A DNA stretch of 64,000 nt from Dimorphilus gyrociliatus (Eukaryota > Annelida > Polychaeta > Dinophilidae), in contig CAJFCJ010000010.1 in the NCBI GenBank assembly GCA_904063045.1, forward strand, positions 1,054,001 through 1,118,000, written 5' to 3'. The position numbers were made by a program, and so were the translations under genes. The notes beneath the pieces were generated by a model. It was not told the DNA's origin. It did not search any database and saw only the letters and a list, made by a program, of their open reading frames with translations. This document shows, one piece after another, positions 14,585-25,150 of this stretch (its first letter is position 1; the number at the start of each line of letters is the position of its first letter).

Positions 14585-17213
14585 TACATACGTTACCCAT
14601 TGATATTTAATCTTACAAAATTCTTAAACACGAATTATATACAATAAATGCGCAAGAAAGATAGAAATATCTTGCCTCCATTCCAATATTACATTACAGT
14701 ATTTTACCCTTAGCAAAGTATAATTTTTACGTATTTATACTGTATTATATAACCAGATAAATAATAATTAATATGCCATAACTGTATTTAAAAAACAAGT
14801 TTCTATTTATTTACAAGAAAAATACAAGTTATTATGAAAAAGGAAATTTATAAATGTACATGTAGAATTTTTATAGTACTAATAAAACGATAACTATTAC
14901 CACTATTCCATTATAATTGTTTCCTGTGGCGACTATTATTTATTATGCCATCTAGTTTGTGATTAATACATGTACAATTATACCCAATATCAAATAGATA
15001 GATATATAATATAGAATATGTTATATATCAAACTCTAACCTAGCTATATCATACGTGACTAAATAAACTTACTGTAAAAATTAGCTCACAGTACGCTGTT
15101 GCTTTAAGCCCAACGTAATTGGTAAGATTTATAGCTATAACAAGCAAAAAAATAACGAACATCTACTTTTACAGTCATTCTTTCTTTCTCTATCTATGCA
15201 ATTCCCTTTCTTTTTTTATCTATATAAGAAACATATCCTTTCTTCAGTCAGAGCCGAGAAAATTGGCATGTAAACCAATGTGGATAAAGCAAAGAAAAAA
15301 GATAAAACATGTGCAGAGAGTGTGTTCTCCTTTTCTATTAAGCCTAAAAGTTTTTATTATATAAAGAGATGAAGATAATTCGTACAATTGTAGTATTAGA
15401 TAAAGTCTTAAAAGATGCTCAAATATTGTTTAAAAGTAATTAAAAATGATAAATTTTCTAATAATAGTTTGCATCACAAAAAATACGTTACAGCAGTTCT
15501 TCTATCTCCCTTTTAATTATAAGGAAAAGTCAAGTTCATTTTAATATTTAACGACCTTCCAGAGTATCGTATTTTTTTAATACATATTTTCCATATGTTT
15601 GTGCCTGTAAAATGTATTTATACAAAATATTTTCAAACTATTTCGTACTCAGTTATCGAGTGAATTTGTATGTTATCCCCTACATTTTTAGAATTCTTTA
15701 ACAATATCTATTAATCTTGAGATATATAGGTTTTTTTTGCTAACTTTTAACCTAATAGGACAATCTAATAATATGATTTAGAAATAAAGGTCAAACGGAT
15801 TACATTATTGATGAAATTTAATTAAACTTCAACTGATTTTGTCCTACTAAATAAGAAATATTATAACTCTATACAGTAGTTAAACTGAATAATTTTCTGC
15901 TTATTAGACAAGATTTAAGTTTTGCGGTCATGCTTCATTGAATCATCATCGTATGCAATTTTTTGTAGAATTTATTGTATCGTATTTCGTTAAGCCTATT
16001 TGTTTCAAGTACTTGTTTATATTTAAAATACACCGCCCTTTTTTTTGGGAGAATTTAATGTTTTTTTTATTATTATTATTATCGTTATTCGGTCTTACAC
16101 ATTTTCCCCATCTTCCGGTTACTTAAGCAAAAAAATTGGTGAAGCTTAAATTAAAAATACTAATGTAGACAGTACAATAACAATACGATATTTTCATTCA
16201 ATACAGTAGAAAAAGTTGAAAAAGTTTCCCTAATTAACCAACTTAAAAAGAACATTACACCATTCATAAAGGGTTGATAAACAAACGTCTATTGCAACAG
16301 CGGTGTGTTTATACTCGAATTAAACAAGTGCAGCTTATTTATAAAAGAAGAGAACTTATAGCTAACGTGCTGGCATCAACCACTTGAAGGAAAAGAAAGC
16401 AACTTTACTAGAAAAGAAAATACAACATTTTCTACAATACTCCATTCATTTGTTTCCATTTTTGTATTGAAATTGGATATATGGATATACATATATATAT
16501 ATATATGCATATATCTATTTCTTAGTATACCTATTTAAATTGAATATTTTTAATATGTCAACTTAAAAGAAATAAAAATTAAAGAAGAAAAAAGTAAGGC
16601 TAATTAGCAATTTTAAAAAAGTTATGCATATTAATGCTTTTTAAAGTAGGAATTATTGTTTCTGCTTTAAAATTTATCGTTTTGTTTTTGGTAAGAATAG
16701 CCACAGCTGTTAACTTTGTGTGCAAAGTATTTTTTTTAAATAAACAAGGTTACACTAAAAAATGAAATGTTCTTATTTTTTGTTTTGTTTTAAAAGACGT
16801 GTAAAAAAAAAATATTAAAAAAATAACAGAAAAAACACCAAAATATCTATTGAAATAAAAGTATATAAAGTTAGACAAAGAAGAACAAAATATTTCTCAA
16901 ACCTCTCGTATCGTCCAAATGGGTAACTAGATGCATAACCAAATACAATTTATCAGCCTAACTCTTTTAATTTTATCTTTATAATTATATTAATTTTTCT
17001 TATTTAAATACAAGTATTAGCTAATTATTAATAAATAAAATAACGCTAAAAACATTTATTAATTAATTCAATATTATATCTAAGACTTTTTTTTTTAAAT
17101 CTAAGTAATATGTATGAAATTGGAAAGATAAAGAATAAAATACACTTACTTTCAACATCCGCAAATACTATAGAAGGCAATAAAAGGATTATTAAAACGG
17201 CAGCGATATTCAT
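4046..17213 (-). CDS. EGFR: Epidermal growth factor receptor tyrosine kinase (26 exons, 1395 aa)
   Basis: Exons on the minus strand: 17213-17150, 13421-13059, 12991-12851, 12786-12724, 12661-12546, 12484-12343, 12269-12156, 12082-11962, 11908-11777, 11624-11359, 11287-11179, 11110-10866, 9820-9630, 9548-9306, 9069-8954, 8887-8765, 8549-8315, 8245-8048, 7974-7911, 7843-7752, 7680-7605, 7526-7282, 7178-7017, 6925-6807, 5245-5004, 4251-4046. All phases agree and the CDS is 4188 nt. The order is signal peptide (1-18), L1 domain, furin-like Cys-rich region (about 190-335, with the CWGP motif), L2 (about 340-508), a long second Cys-rich block (508-808), a transmembrane helix (about 817-838) and a kinase. 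The kinase has GSGAFG 891-896, VAIK Lys917, HRDLAARN 1006-1013 and DFG 1026-1028, so all catalytic residues are present. The tail carries DDYLQP (Y1190), EDYLQP (Y1276), YTTM (Y1295), NYLNE (Y1316) and NPEY (Y1343). The ectodomain is longer than that of human EGFR, as in insect EGFR. The role is as plasma-membrane receptor for EGF-type ligands. Confidence 0.97.
5246..6806 (-). other. EGFR intron 24, 1.56 kb
   Basis: Large intron separating two tail exons of EGFR. It is AT-rich with poly-A/T runs and a purine-rich patch near 5890-6010. It contains one AGATGGCG motif at 6520-6526. No coding exon or RNA gene was recognised inside it. Confidence 0.7.
9821..10865 (-). other. EGFR intron 12, 1.05 kb, with a hairpin
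   Basis: Intron between two Cys-rich ectodomain exons. It is less AT-rich than its neighbours around 9900-10070 and contains a 10-bp inverted repeat (10017-10026 with 10055-10064). No protein-coding exon was found. Confidence 0.6.
13422..17149 (-). other. EGFR intron 1, 3.7 kb
   Basis: First intron, separating the signal-peptide exon from the L1 domain exon. It holds a TA microsatellite (14552-14582) and long AT-rich stretches. Short reading frames inside it (for example 15119-15364 and 15938-16126 on the plus strand) have no splice context or protein similarity that I can see. A long first intron is a usual place for enhancers, but no specific element is evident. Confidence 0.7.
14552..14582. 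repeat. TA dinucleotide microsatellite
   Basis: About 15 uninterrupted TA units inside EGFR intron 1. Confidence 0.95.
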
Positions 17214-17280
17214 TGTTTTAAAAGTAGCATAACATAGATGAATGGTATAATTTCTTGTTAAGATAGTTCGAAATCTTGTT

Positions 17281-17444
17281 TTATCTTATATATACATATA
17301 TGTATATATTACGTATATACATCAATATATATATATATATAAAAACATATATATATATATATATATACGTATGTATTAATATATATACATTAATATATAT
17401 TTATGGAGAGAGAGGGAGAGAGAGAGGAAGAGAGAGAGAAAAAG
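17281..17444. repeat. Composite AT / GA microsatellite upstream of EGFR
   Basis: Interrupted TA/AT runs (17281-17402) followed by a GA-rich purine tract (17405-17444). It lies 70-230 bp upstream of the EGFR start codon, so it falls in the putative promoter or 5' UTR. Confidence 0.85.
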
Positions 17445-18460
17445 AGTAGAGTAGGTTGATTGCGATGTGAAGTATATAATTCGTGGTGATCTGAAAGCAA
17501 AAAAAAGGGCAAAGTATATATCATATTTCAATTAATTAACCATATTTAATGAAAAGAAAAAGTAAAACTATAATACAAAACTGATGTTGGGTTTATAATA
17601 AATTATTTCTACTCTCAATCGTTTAATAATAGACCATTTTATCAGACGTATAAATTATTAATCATCATTTCTTCTAAACAAAACTTTTTAGCAATTCATA
17701 ATAGTGAAATAATTCATATTTAAAGTTTTTCTCCCTTCAACTACGTCATTTTACATTGCAGTAGCGAAAATTAATACTCTTGAACTAATTATATGTATTT
17801 AGATATACTAAATAATTCTATAACAATAAATGACAAACGAGAATTCTACTATAAGGTAATATCGCCAAAAGAGAAAGTAAAGGCATAGTTGATAAATGTA
17901 CTAGCCGCCTATAAGAATTCATATAAAAGTGACCTTTGAATAATGATGATAGAACGAAACAATTACTTGTAATATATTTATTCTATGAGTTTTTATAAAT
18001 GGATATGTTTAGATATGGCAACTAACTTTCCCTATTTCTATTTATATATTATAAGTTCATAGCAAATATAAACTTTTATAAGGTATAAAGAGCATTAAAT
18101 ATAATTTTTATATGTCGTGCTAAAAAATAAAAGTTATATAAAAAATTGATTTGTAAAGAATTTCTCCATTTAAAAATTCTTATATTATTAAACAATTTAC
18201 TATTATTTGCCTTCTATTGAGTAAACACTTTCCGATGTTTGACAGTTGTTCTATGATTGAGAGAAGCTCTCTTCTACAACTCATTACGGTAAGTAATTAC
18301 CATAGTATTTATATTTTATACAATCTGATAAAATTGATTATTTAAACGTTCAAACCTTTTGCCTAAACGTTGAAGTTGAAGAGTAAAGAGACAACCTCTA
18401 GGCAACCATTATATCAAAAGCATCTATCATATAAAACAAACAATACGAACACGTAATGCC
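17445..18460. other. Spacer between EGFR and the 18.5-kb candidate gene
   Basis: AT-rich, with no long reading frame. It presumably contains the EGFR promoter, since EGFR is transcribed away from here. I see no further feature. Confidence 0.5.
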
Positions 18461-18467
18461 TATAAAA
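18461..18467 (+). promoter_or_regulatory. TATA box before the 18506 reading frame
   Basis: TATAAAA, 45 nt upstream of the ATG at 18506. The distance would give a very short 5' UTR. It supports, but does not prove, a transcript starting here. Confidence 0.35.
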
Positions 18468-18505
18468 AGTTTGTCACTATTCTCTTTATGACCATAAAAT
18501 AGAGA

Positions 18506-19920
18506 ATGAAAAGTGTTTATTGTTTATTAGAACAAGAAGAAGAAAAAAACAAAATATTCTTGCCTAAAGCTACAAATTGTAGTTTAGATATTGATGATGT
18601 TGAAAAAGAAAGCTTAGCTGATAAAATGAGTCTATGGGCTGAAGAATCAAGAGAGAAAAAAAACTCACAAAAGAAACAAACAAGAGTATTTGATAGAACT
18701 GCAGTGGTATGCAAAGTTTATTTTATAGATATATATGCTGTATATCCGTATACGATTAGTATCAGCTAAATTAGAAAGAGCTATAGTTTACTATTAAACC
18801 AGTATACGTATAATTAATCTATTGTCTACTCTTTTTGCTGTCTATCTAAACAATAGGTAAAAAATAAATTAAAATATGTTACTATAAATAACGCATTACT
18901 CAATCTTTCAATCAAGTAAAAGACTATAATAGCAGGAATGAAAAGAATAGAATGTTTTCTTGTAAAATTATGTAAATAGTAAAACAATTTATGAGAAAAG
19001 GAAAAAGCGAAAAGATAGATCGAAAAAGGGAGAAATGATCTAGATAAAGAGATGGTGATGATAAAGGAAGGAAAATAAAAGATTCTGTATTCTCATCTTA
19101 AACTGCAAATTGAAAGTGAAATGTTTTTCCCTAGATAAACAAAAAAAAAACCTAGACTATATATTCATTCCCCATGTTAATTCTTTTTAAACTATAAAAC
19201 TCTTATACATATCTTGCAAATTTATTCACTTTTTAAATTTGTTAAGTTAATGAAATTGTCATAAACAATTCATTTAATGTATGGTTTTATAAGGATAAGT
19301 GAAAAATAGGAAAATTCCTCTCTTGTTTGGGCCACTAAATCAAATAGAATATTTAAATATGAAAAGATTCATACTAATAAGAAAGAAGGAAGTCAAAGAC
19401 AAATAAGAATCTTGTGCAAGCTTTTTCCATTTATCATTTAGCATCGGTTTACATTGTCTGTGAATGTCTAAACCTTTTTCAATAAGGTTATTTGTGCTAT
19501 ATGGATTGAAAACAGACGATGAATAGGACAACTATGATATCTGTTTAGATATACGAGCAAAGGAATAGATGATCGAAAATAGAAATTTGAAACCCTTGCC
19601 AACTGATAACGAATTAGGAGACAAGATAACAATGCTCTTACTCAACATCTAAACTTGAACACTCCAGTGACATTTTTGCCGGATGTTGCCTATCAAGTGA
19701 ATAGAAATCTAGTTCAAATTTCCTTTTTATCTTTAAAAATATTGTTTTATGTCGTTTTTCTTTAGTTCGTTCACTCAACAACGCTCGTCTAATTTCTTTT
19801 ATCCCTCTCATACACACACACACACACATACAAACACACACGTATACACAATCCTTTTATTATAATAGTAGTTTATTTCTTCCTCTATAGGACGTCTTAC
19901 AATCTGAACAAACTCTTTAA
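18506..19920 (+). CDS. Candidate small charged protein, 2 exons, 76 aa
   Basis: Tentative model. Exon 1 is 18506-18706 (67 codons), ending at a possible donor GTATGC. Exon 2 is 19891-19920, after a strong pyrimidine-rich acceptor (TTTATTTCTTCCTCTATAG), and ends in TAA. Both junctions are phase 0. The protein is hydrophilic, rich in Glu, Lys and Ser, with LADKMSLWAEESREKK near its middle, and has no signal peptide or membrane segment. I do not recognise a family. The second exon is short enough to be a chance match, so the 5' exon is the better supported part. Other exons may lie between. Confidence 0.3.
19810..19852. repeat. CA-rich microsatellite
   Basis: Interrupted ACACAC tract within the putative intron of the 18.5-kb candidate gene. 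Confidence 0.9.
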
Positions 19921-20369
19921 GCAGCACTCTCTAGCATACATGCTAAAAATGCTCTCAATGTCTTTCGTACAATTTCATTGTTTATAGATAAGAAATGGAG
20001 GATATAAGTATAGTTAGGTTACAGATTAGATCATTTGTTTATAATAAATTTTATATTTTATCGAATGTCACAATATTATTAAATATTATATGAAATAGAC
20101 AACTCACCTTTTCTTGTTAAAAACAGTATAAACGATTATATTTGTAAAAAGTTAAAATATTTGTGAACGAATACAATTTTGAGAGAAAATCCAGTTTAAT
20201 CAATTGTTATCCGAAAGAAATAGGCCACCAAGTCAATATACTGCACTTACTGCTTGATAAGTCATAGTATGTAATATGAATTAGGTAGGCTTAGAAACGC
20301 TGAATTGTAATAATGCTTAAGGTCTTGCTGAATATTTCGACTCGTATGAGCGTAGGCCATAAACATTAC

Positions 20370-20406
20370 GTGACGTCACTACTTCTCAACCAATCAACGT
20401 TGATTG
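20370..20406. promoter_or_regulatory. CRE and CCAAT palindrome cluster (putative promoter)
   Basis: GTGACGTCAC (20370-20379) is a perfect 10-bp palindrome containing the full CREB/ATF site TGACGTCA. Twelve bases further on is a second perfect palindrome of 16 bp (20391-20406) that carries CCAAT on the plus strand and its mirror on the minus strand. The symmetry allows either direction of transcription. A short frame with a hydrophobic leader begins at 20425 (+). Which gene this serves is not clear. Confidence 0.5.
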
Positions 20407-23110
20407 TATCATTTGGGAACCATTATGCCAGCGGTCCTATATTTTTTGTATTTTTGTTTTGCTACTTTGAGTCTAGGGAATAGGTTTTGAATCGATCCAC
20501 TCACAAATATCTATCGATTATATTTGCGGGATAGCTCTCATTAAGTGCAAATACTTCGATTTTTTAAATCCAATATTTAGAACTAATCTTCAAAACTGTA
20601 TTAAATATATAGGTGTCGCAATTCTTCAATATTAAATATAAAGCGCCATCTGTATTATAATATATAAAAACTAGTTATGAAGATTAACTACTTAGAAAGC
20701 AGAAGAAATAGAGAATGACTTTATGAGAAGAATGTTAAGAACATTCCTCTTGAAGTTGAATTTATTTGAAAATTAAGATAAACTAAATCAAAAACAGATA
20801 TAACAATATTCCAGACATATGATTAATCTGTCTTACATAAACTTGCTCATCTTTCTCTTTCTCTTTCTCTCTCTCTCTCCCTCTCTTTTAATAGAATACA
20901 ATTATTCTACGTACAATGAAAAGGGTATTTTCCCATTCTGAACTGTACAAATCAATCACTTACATTTGAAAACGAAAGTAAAAAGAAGAAAAAGAATATT
21001 TTTCCTATTATCAAATAAATAAATCATCTTGGTTGAAAATCTAGGAAAATAGGAAACTCTTAAGATAAATAATTAACAGAATGTCTATTAAAGAGTTCCA
21101 AGTTAATGAAAATAACGAGGTATAAGGACAACTATTTTTAAATATAGAGATCAGTGCAAAAATGCAACAACAGCTAAAATAAAACTGATTACATAGCTAA
21201 TTTCTGTAGGGGCTAATTGTTTGGTTTTGATAATTTATCAATTATAATACTATCAATATCTCACACACGTATTCTGAATATTATAAAATATAGAAAACAT
21301 GACTTTATAGTATATCATGTATTTTATTAAAATGTATATACTGTATATATATATGCTGTATATATAAATTTATATTTAGATTATCCAGTAGGGGGAAAAA
21401 CTACATAAACAGTAAAATCTATATTCACTCTTGAATAATAGGATTATCTAGTTGGTAACTGAACTATGCTCTAAATTATAGCTGTCACCTTTAAGAGCAT
21501 GAATTGAAAGAAAATAGTTGGCCCTTACAGTATGAATCTAGTGTTCGCCTTCATTTTTAGTTTTAGTAGTGCTCTAGCAGTTTGTTTTTTGAAGAAAACC
21601 CTCCTCTGATGCACAATAATTCCACTTTAAGAGTAATCTTTAAAGAGAATTGTTTTCTCTTGTTTGAGATAGTGTTAAGTTAAAATCAAACCTTTTGAAT
21701 TAATTTAATTGTATCTGGAAAGGTGACATTATTCTAAGTTAAATTTATGAATACTGTACCATTTACAATAAAATTCTCCTTCTAATAATATTACCTGATG
21801 ACTAAATGTATATATCACTAGATCACATAGTACTTGTTGACTAAAATACATGACAGGAGCCTATTGCCAATAACATACTAACGTTCTTAAAATGTTTAGA
21901 TAACACTTTTATCTATCAAAACTTTATAAAAGAAGAGTCCTAAATTAGATATTGCAAAGTTCCTTTCGAGCAAAAGAATTTAATGAAGTCTTTAGTAAAT
22001 GTAGAATTCTGTAAATAGCATAGATTTTAAAAATAGCTTGATAGTTTAAATACTATGGACATATAAATAGATATACTTAGATATAAATATGCATATCATA
22101 ACTCCAAGTTTCAAATGATTGTTCATAAATTTTCCACGTTTCTTCACTCCAAAAGTATGCAATTTAGCATGGAATATTTAATCAGAATATTCTAGTAGTT
22201 GAGTTGTTAGAAGTTTTCGGCGGTATGGCATAAAAATATCTTGTCAATTACAAGTAATTCTTAAGTAACATGTCAGCAAAAATTGCGGAAAACCAATTAT
22301 TTGCTTCCCAAAAAAAGGTACCAAATTTGCTTTTACATATATCTATTATAGTAAGCTATATTCTCCAATTGAAAACTCTTTGCTCATACTTAGCATAAAC
22401 TGTAGACATGTTTATAAATAAACTTTGGAATATATTGTGTCTTCTTATGGTTTTTTACATTAATTTATTGTCTTGAATTTGTGTAAATGATGAATTATTT
22501 ATAAAAAAAAAAGTATATCTAAGCGTAGACACCCTGAGAACAAATTTTTGAGACAATCGATTTTAAATTTGCTGAATAATTTCACGGTAATGACTTTTAA
22601 CAATAATCTTTAATACCTTTTCAAATGAAATGGTTAAATATTGGTTATTTATTTATAGAATTCTTTTTTAAAAATAATCCCTACCAGCGATTTGTATAGT
22701 TCATATTTTTTTGTCATTGCCTTATTAATCTTATTGTATGAAAAATATGAAAATATAGTTTATCTCTTTTCTCTCTTTCTCTCTTCTTTTCTCTTTTTTA
22801 TGATAAATATTTATTATGAAGATAGGCGTTAATGTAAGATACGACGATTGGTTGATTACTTTAATTGAAAAAAAGAAAAATAATCGGATAATTATGAAAT
22901 TTAGTTTTCAATTGTAGTAAAATGTATTATAAATGAAATATTCAGCTAATAATACTGTAACTAAAGTTCTTTAAAAATACAAGTTAACGCATATTTCATT
23001 ATACGATAAATACAGTAGACAATTATTATTATTATACTTTCGTTAATATCACGAAATCAGGCTACATATCTTTTAAACATTACCAAGTTTTAGTATATAA
23101 TTTATACATT

Positions 23111-23117
23111 CTCTCTT

Positions 23118-23161
<44 letters not shown>
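23111..23161. repeat. CT then TA compound microsatellite
   Basis: A CT tract running directly into about 14 TA units. Confidence 0.95.
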
Positions 23162-23166
<5 letters not shown>

Positions 23167-24125
23167 TAGGATATTTTAGGAAAAGAATTCGTGAGAATAA
23201 AGAACGAACTTATTGTCCTACTTCTGTGCCTCTAATTTGCGAATTTTTTCATTATAATGAGTATATTATAAAACAGTAAAATTTATTATTGTCAAGTTTT
23301 TTCAACATTAACACACACCAAATATAGAAGTTACTTTTTCAAGTTAAAGAATTCTTTATTGTTTTCATCAAATCAAATCTAAAATTGTCATTCTTTCCTA
23401 TAAAAGATTTACTTGTGAGCTTATTCTATTCATAGAAATTCGTCTATTAGATTAGTACATTATTGTATTTTCTGTTCTAATTTGATCGTTTGGTAGGCGA
23501 GTTTGTAGTCATGTTCGTATAGTTAGGACAAAGTTTAAAACTATTTATAATTGATTGAGATATCAAAATCAATACTATATACTTGTATATATAGTATATT
23601 AACGGTAAGTACATTACTATTTCTTTTAAATGTAGCATTTATCTTATTAATGTTATCTTAACCATTGTATGAAAAGAGAAGTGAATGCAAATTCTGAATT
23701 CTGACATATTCAACGATAATTTCAATTAACCACGGAAATTTGTTTTTACAATTCTTTTGACGGAGAGAAACTTTATTTATAGAACTCAAATTATTCTTGC
23801 TACTGAATTATTAATTTGTTAAAGCTCATTAATTGTTTTGATCTTTTATTTAAGTTTATTTTTCCTGCTAAAGATGGTCCAAGAACTCTTTTAAAACAGA
23901 ATATTAATATTAAACCACTCCTTTAAAAGTATACACTGCTAACATCAGGAAGATATTCGGAGAAAAAATATTCATATATATATAATATGTATATATATAT
24001 ATTTGTTGATATAGATAGATTGAAAGAAGTGGGATAAAGGAAGCACTTAGCATCTCTACCACGCACTGGGCTGTCATTGGTAAAGATAAACATAAATAAA
24101 TTAACATTTCATAATCTTTTTGATG

Positions 24126-24133
24126 TATATAAA
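24126..24133 (+). promoter_or_regulatory. TATA box of the 132-aa orphan gene
   Basis: TATATAAA, 59 nt before the ATG at 24185, at a spacing that fits a start of transcription about 30 nt downstream and a short leader. Confidence 0.45.
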
Positions 24134-24184
24134 CAGTTTTGTCTTCCTGAAAGTAGTACTAACACTTCTGTAAGGAAGATAGTT

Positions 24185-24428
24185 ATGAAGTTCTATATAC
24201 TCATACTGTTATTTATTATTGTAATAAACTGCAATGTTTATGGGTCCACTTTCGATAAAGATTATATAAGTCGTTTACTTAAAATAAGAAATGGCGACAA
24301 TGATTCACAATTGAATGAGAATAAAGTAAGTTAATCTTGGAATTTGTTTAAAATTATTAGTTTGTGGAATATTGAAAAAGTCAAATAAATTTTCGGCATT
24401 TATGTATATAATGTATATCTTTAGAAAG

Positions 24429-24468
<40 letters not shown>

Positions 24469-25150
24469 GAACAACTGGACTAACTGGACTATATAAATTA
24501 TTATATTATATTTTAATTGACAAAATAGTAACAATTACTCAATAACATGTTCTAAGATAATAACAATAACAAAGGAAATGAAAATAATAAGTCACGAAGA
24601 GACAAGATATGAATTAGATACATATTTGTATACGTGAACGTATACGTGAAAAATGAAAAATCGAGTAATTAGTTGCTCAAATATATATATAGGACTATTT
24701 CTTAAAGAAGGAAATCTTAAAGAATATAAAGAATATAAATAAATGCTATTTATAACTGATGTTAGTTTTTATATAATAAATAATAACCTAACAAATTATT
24801 TACGTAACAATTTAATACACATTATACAATTGTAAATCATTTGAAAAATTTAAAAGAAATCTTATACAGTACATATAATTATCTCATTTCAGGTTATTCT
24901 AAGGGATGCTCAGGATATGATTGGGAACTCACCTTGGAAAGGTTACTCAGAAACCCTCAAGAAAAAAATGGATCTTCTAGGTTTAATTCTAAAACGAAAT
25001 TTAAAGAAAGCATCTCAGAAACGTATGTATGATTTAGGTATGAATTATGATTTACAATTTAGAGGCATTAAAATATCTATAGTATCTTTTCTTTTCCATA
25101 TAATCACTGTAGGACTTTGCATTTGGAAAGCCTGCCCACCGGAAAGATAA
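24185..25150 (+). CDS. Orphan signal-peptide protein, 2 exons, 132 aa
   Basis: Exon 1 is 24185-24325 and exon 2 is 24893-25150. The donor is AAA|GTAAGT, the acceptor is CATTTCAG, both are phase 0, and the frame is 399 nt with a TAA stop. The first 20 residues form a clear signal peptide (MKFYILILLFIIVINCNVYG). The middle is basic and amphipathic, with several dibasic sites (KK, KR) between residues 69 and 91. Residues 108-125 form a hydrophobic segment, followed by a short Cys-containing tail ending CPPER. It could be a small type I membrane protein. Alternatively it is a secreted peptide precursor whose last part is spliced differently (there is a possible donor GTATGA after YDL). I do not recognise the family and assign no function. 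Confidence 0.6.
24432..24464. repeat. AG microsatellite in an intron
   Basis: About 16 AG units inside the single intron of the 132-aa orphan gene. Confidence 0.95.

Larger units (their letters stand above)
19921..24125. other. Large spacer, 4.2 kb
   Basis: Apart from the CRE/CCAAT cluster, an AGATGGCG-type motif (20644-20650, minus orientation) and microsatellites (for example CT then TA at 23111-23161), I find no convincing exon. Possible isolated first exons at 20425 and 22270 (+) lack supported partners. Confidence 0.5.

Noticed and set aside
19340-19841. Two minus-strand frames that might be exons of one gene
   Set aside because: The possible start exon (MSLECSSLDVE, donor GTAAGA) ends in phase 2, but the downstream frame needs phase 0 and stops otherwise; no consistent join found.
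22270-22317. Possible first exon MSAKIAENQLFASQKK with donor GTACCA
   Set aside because: No downstream plus-strand exon in matching phase could be found.
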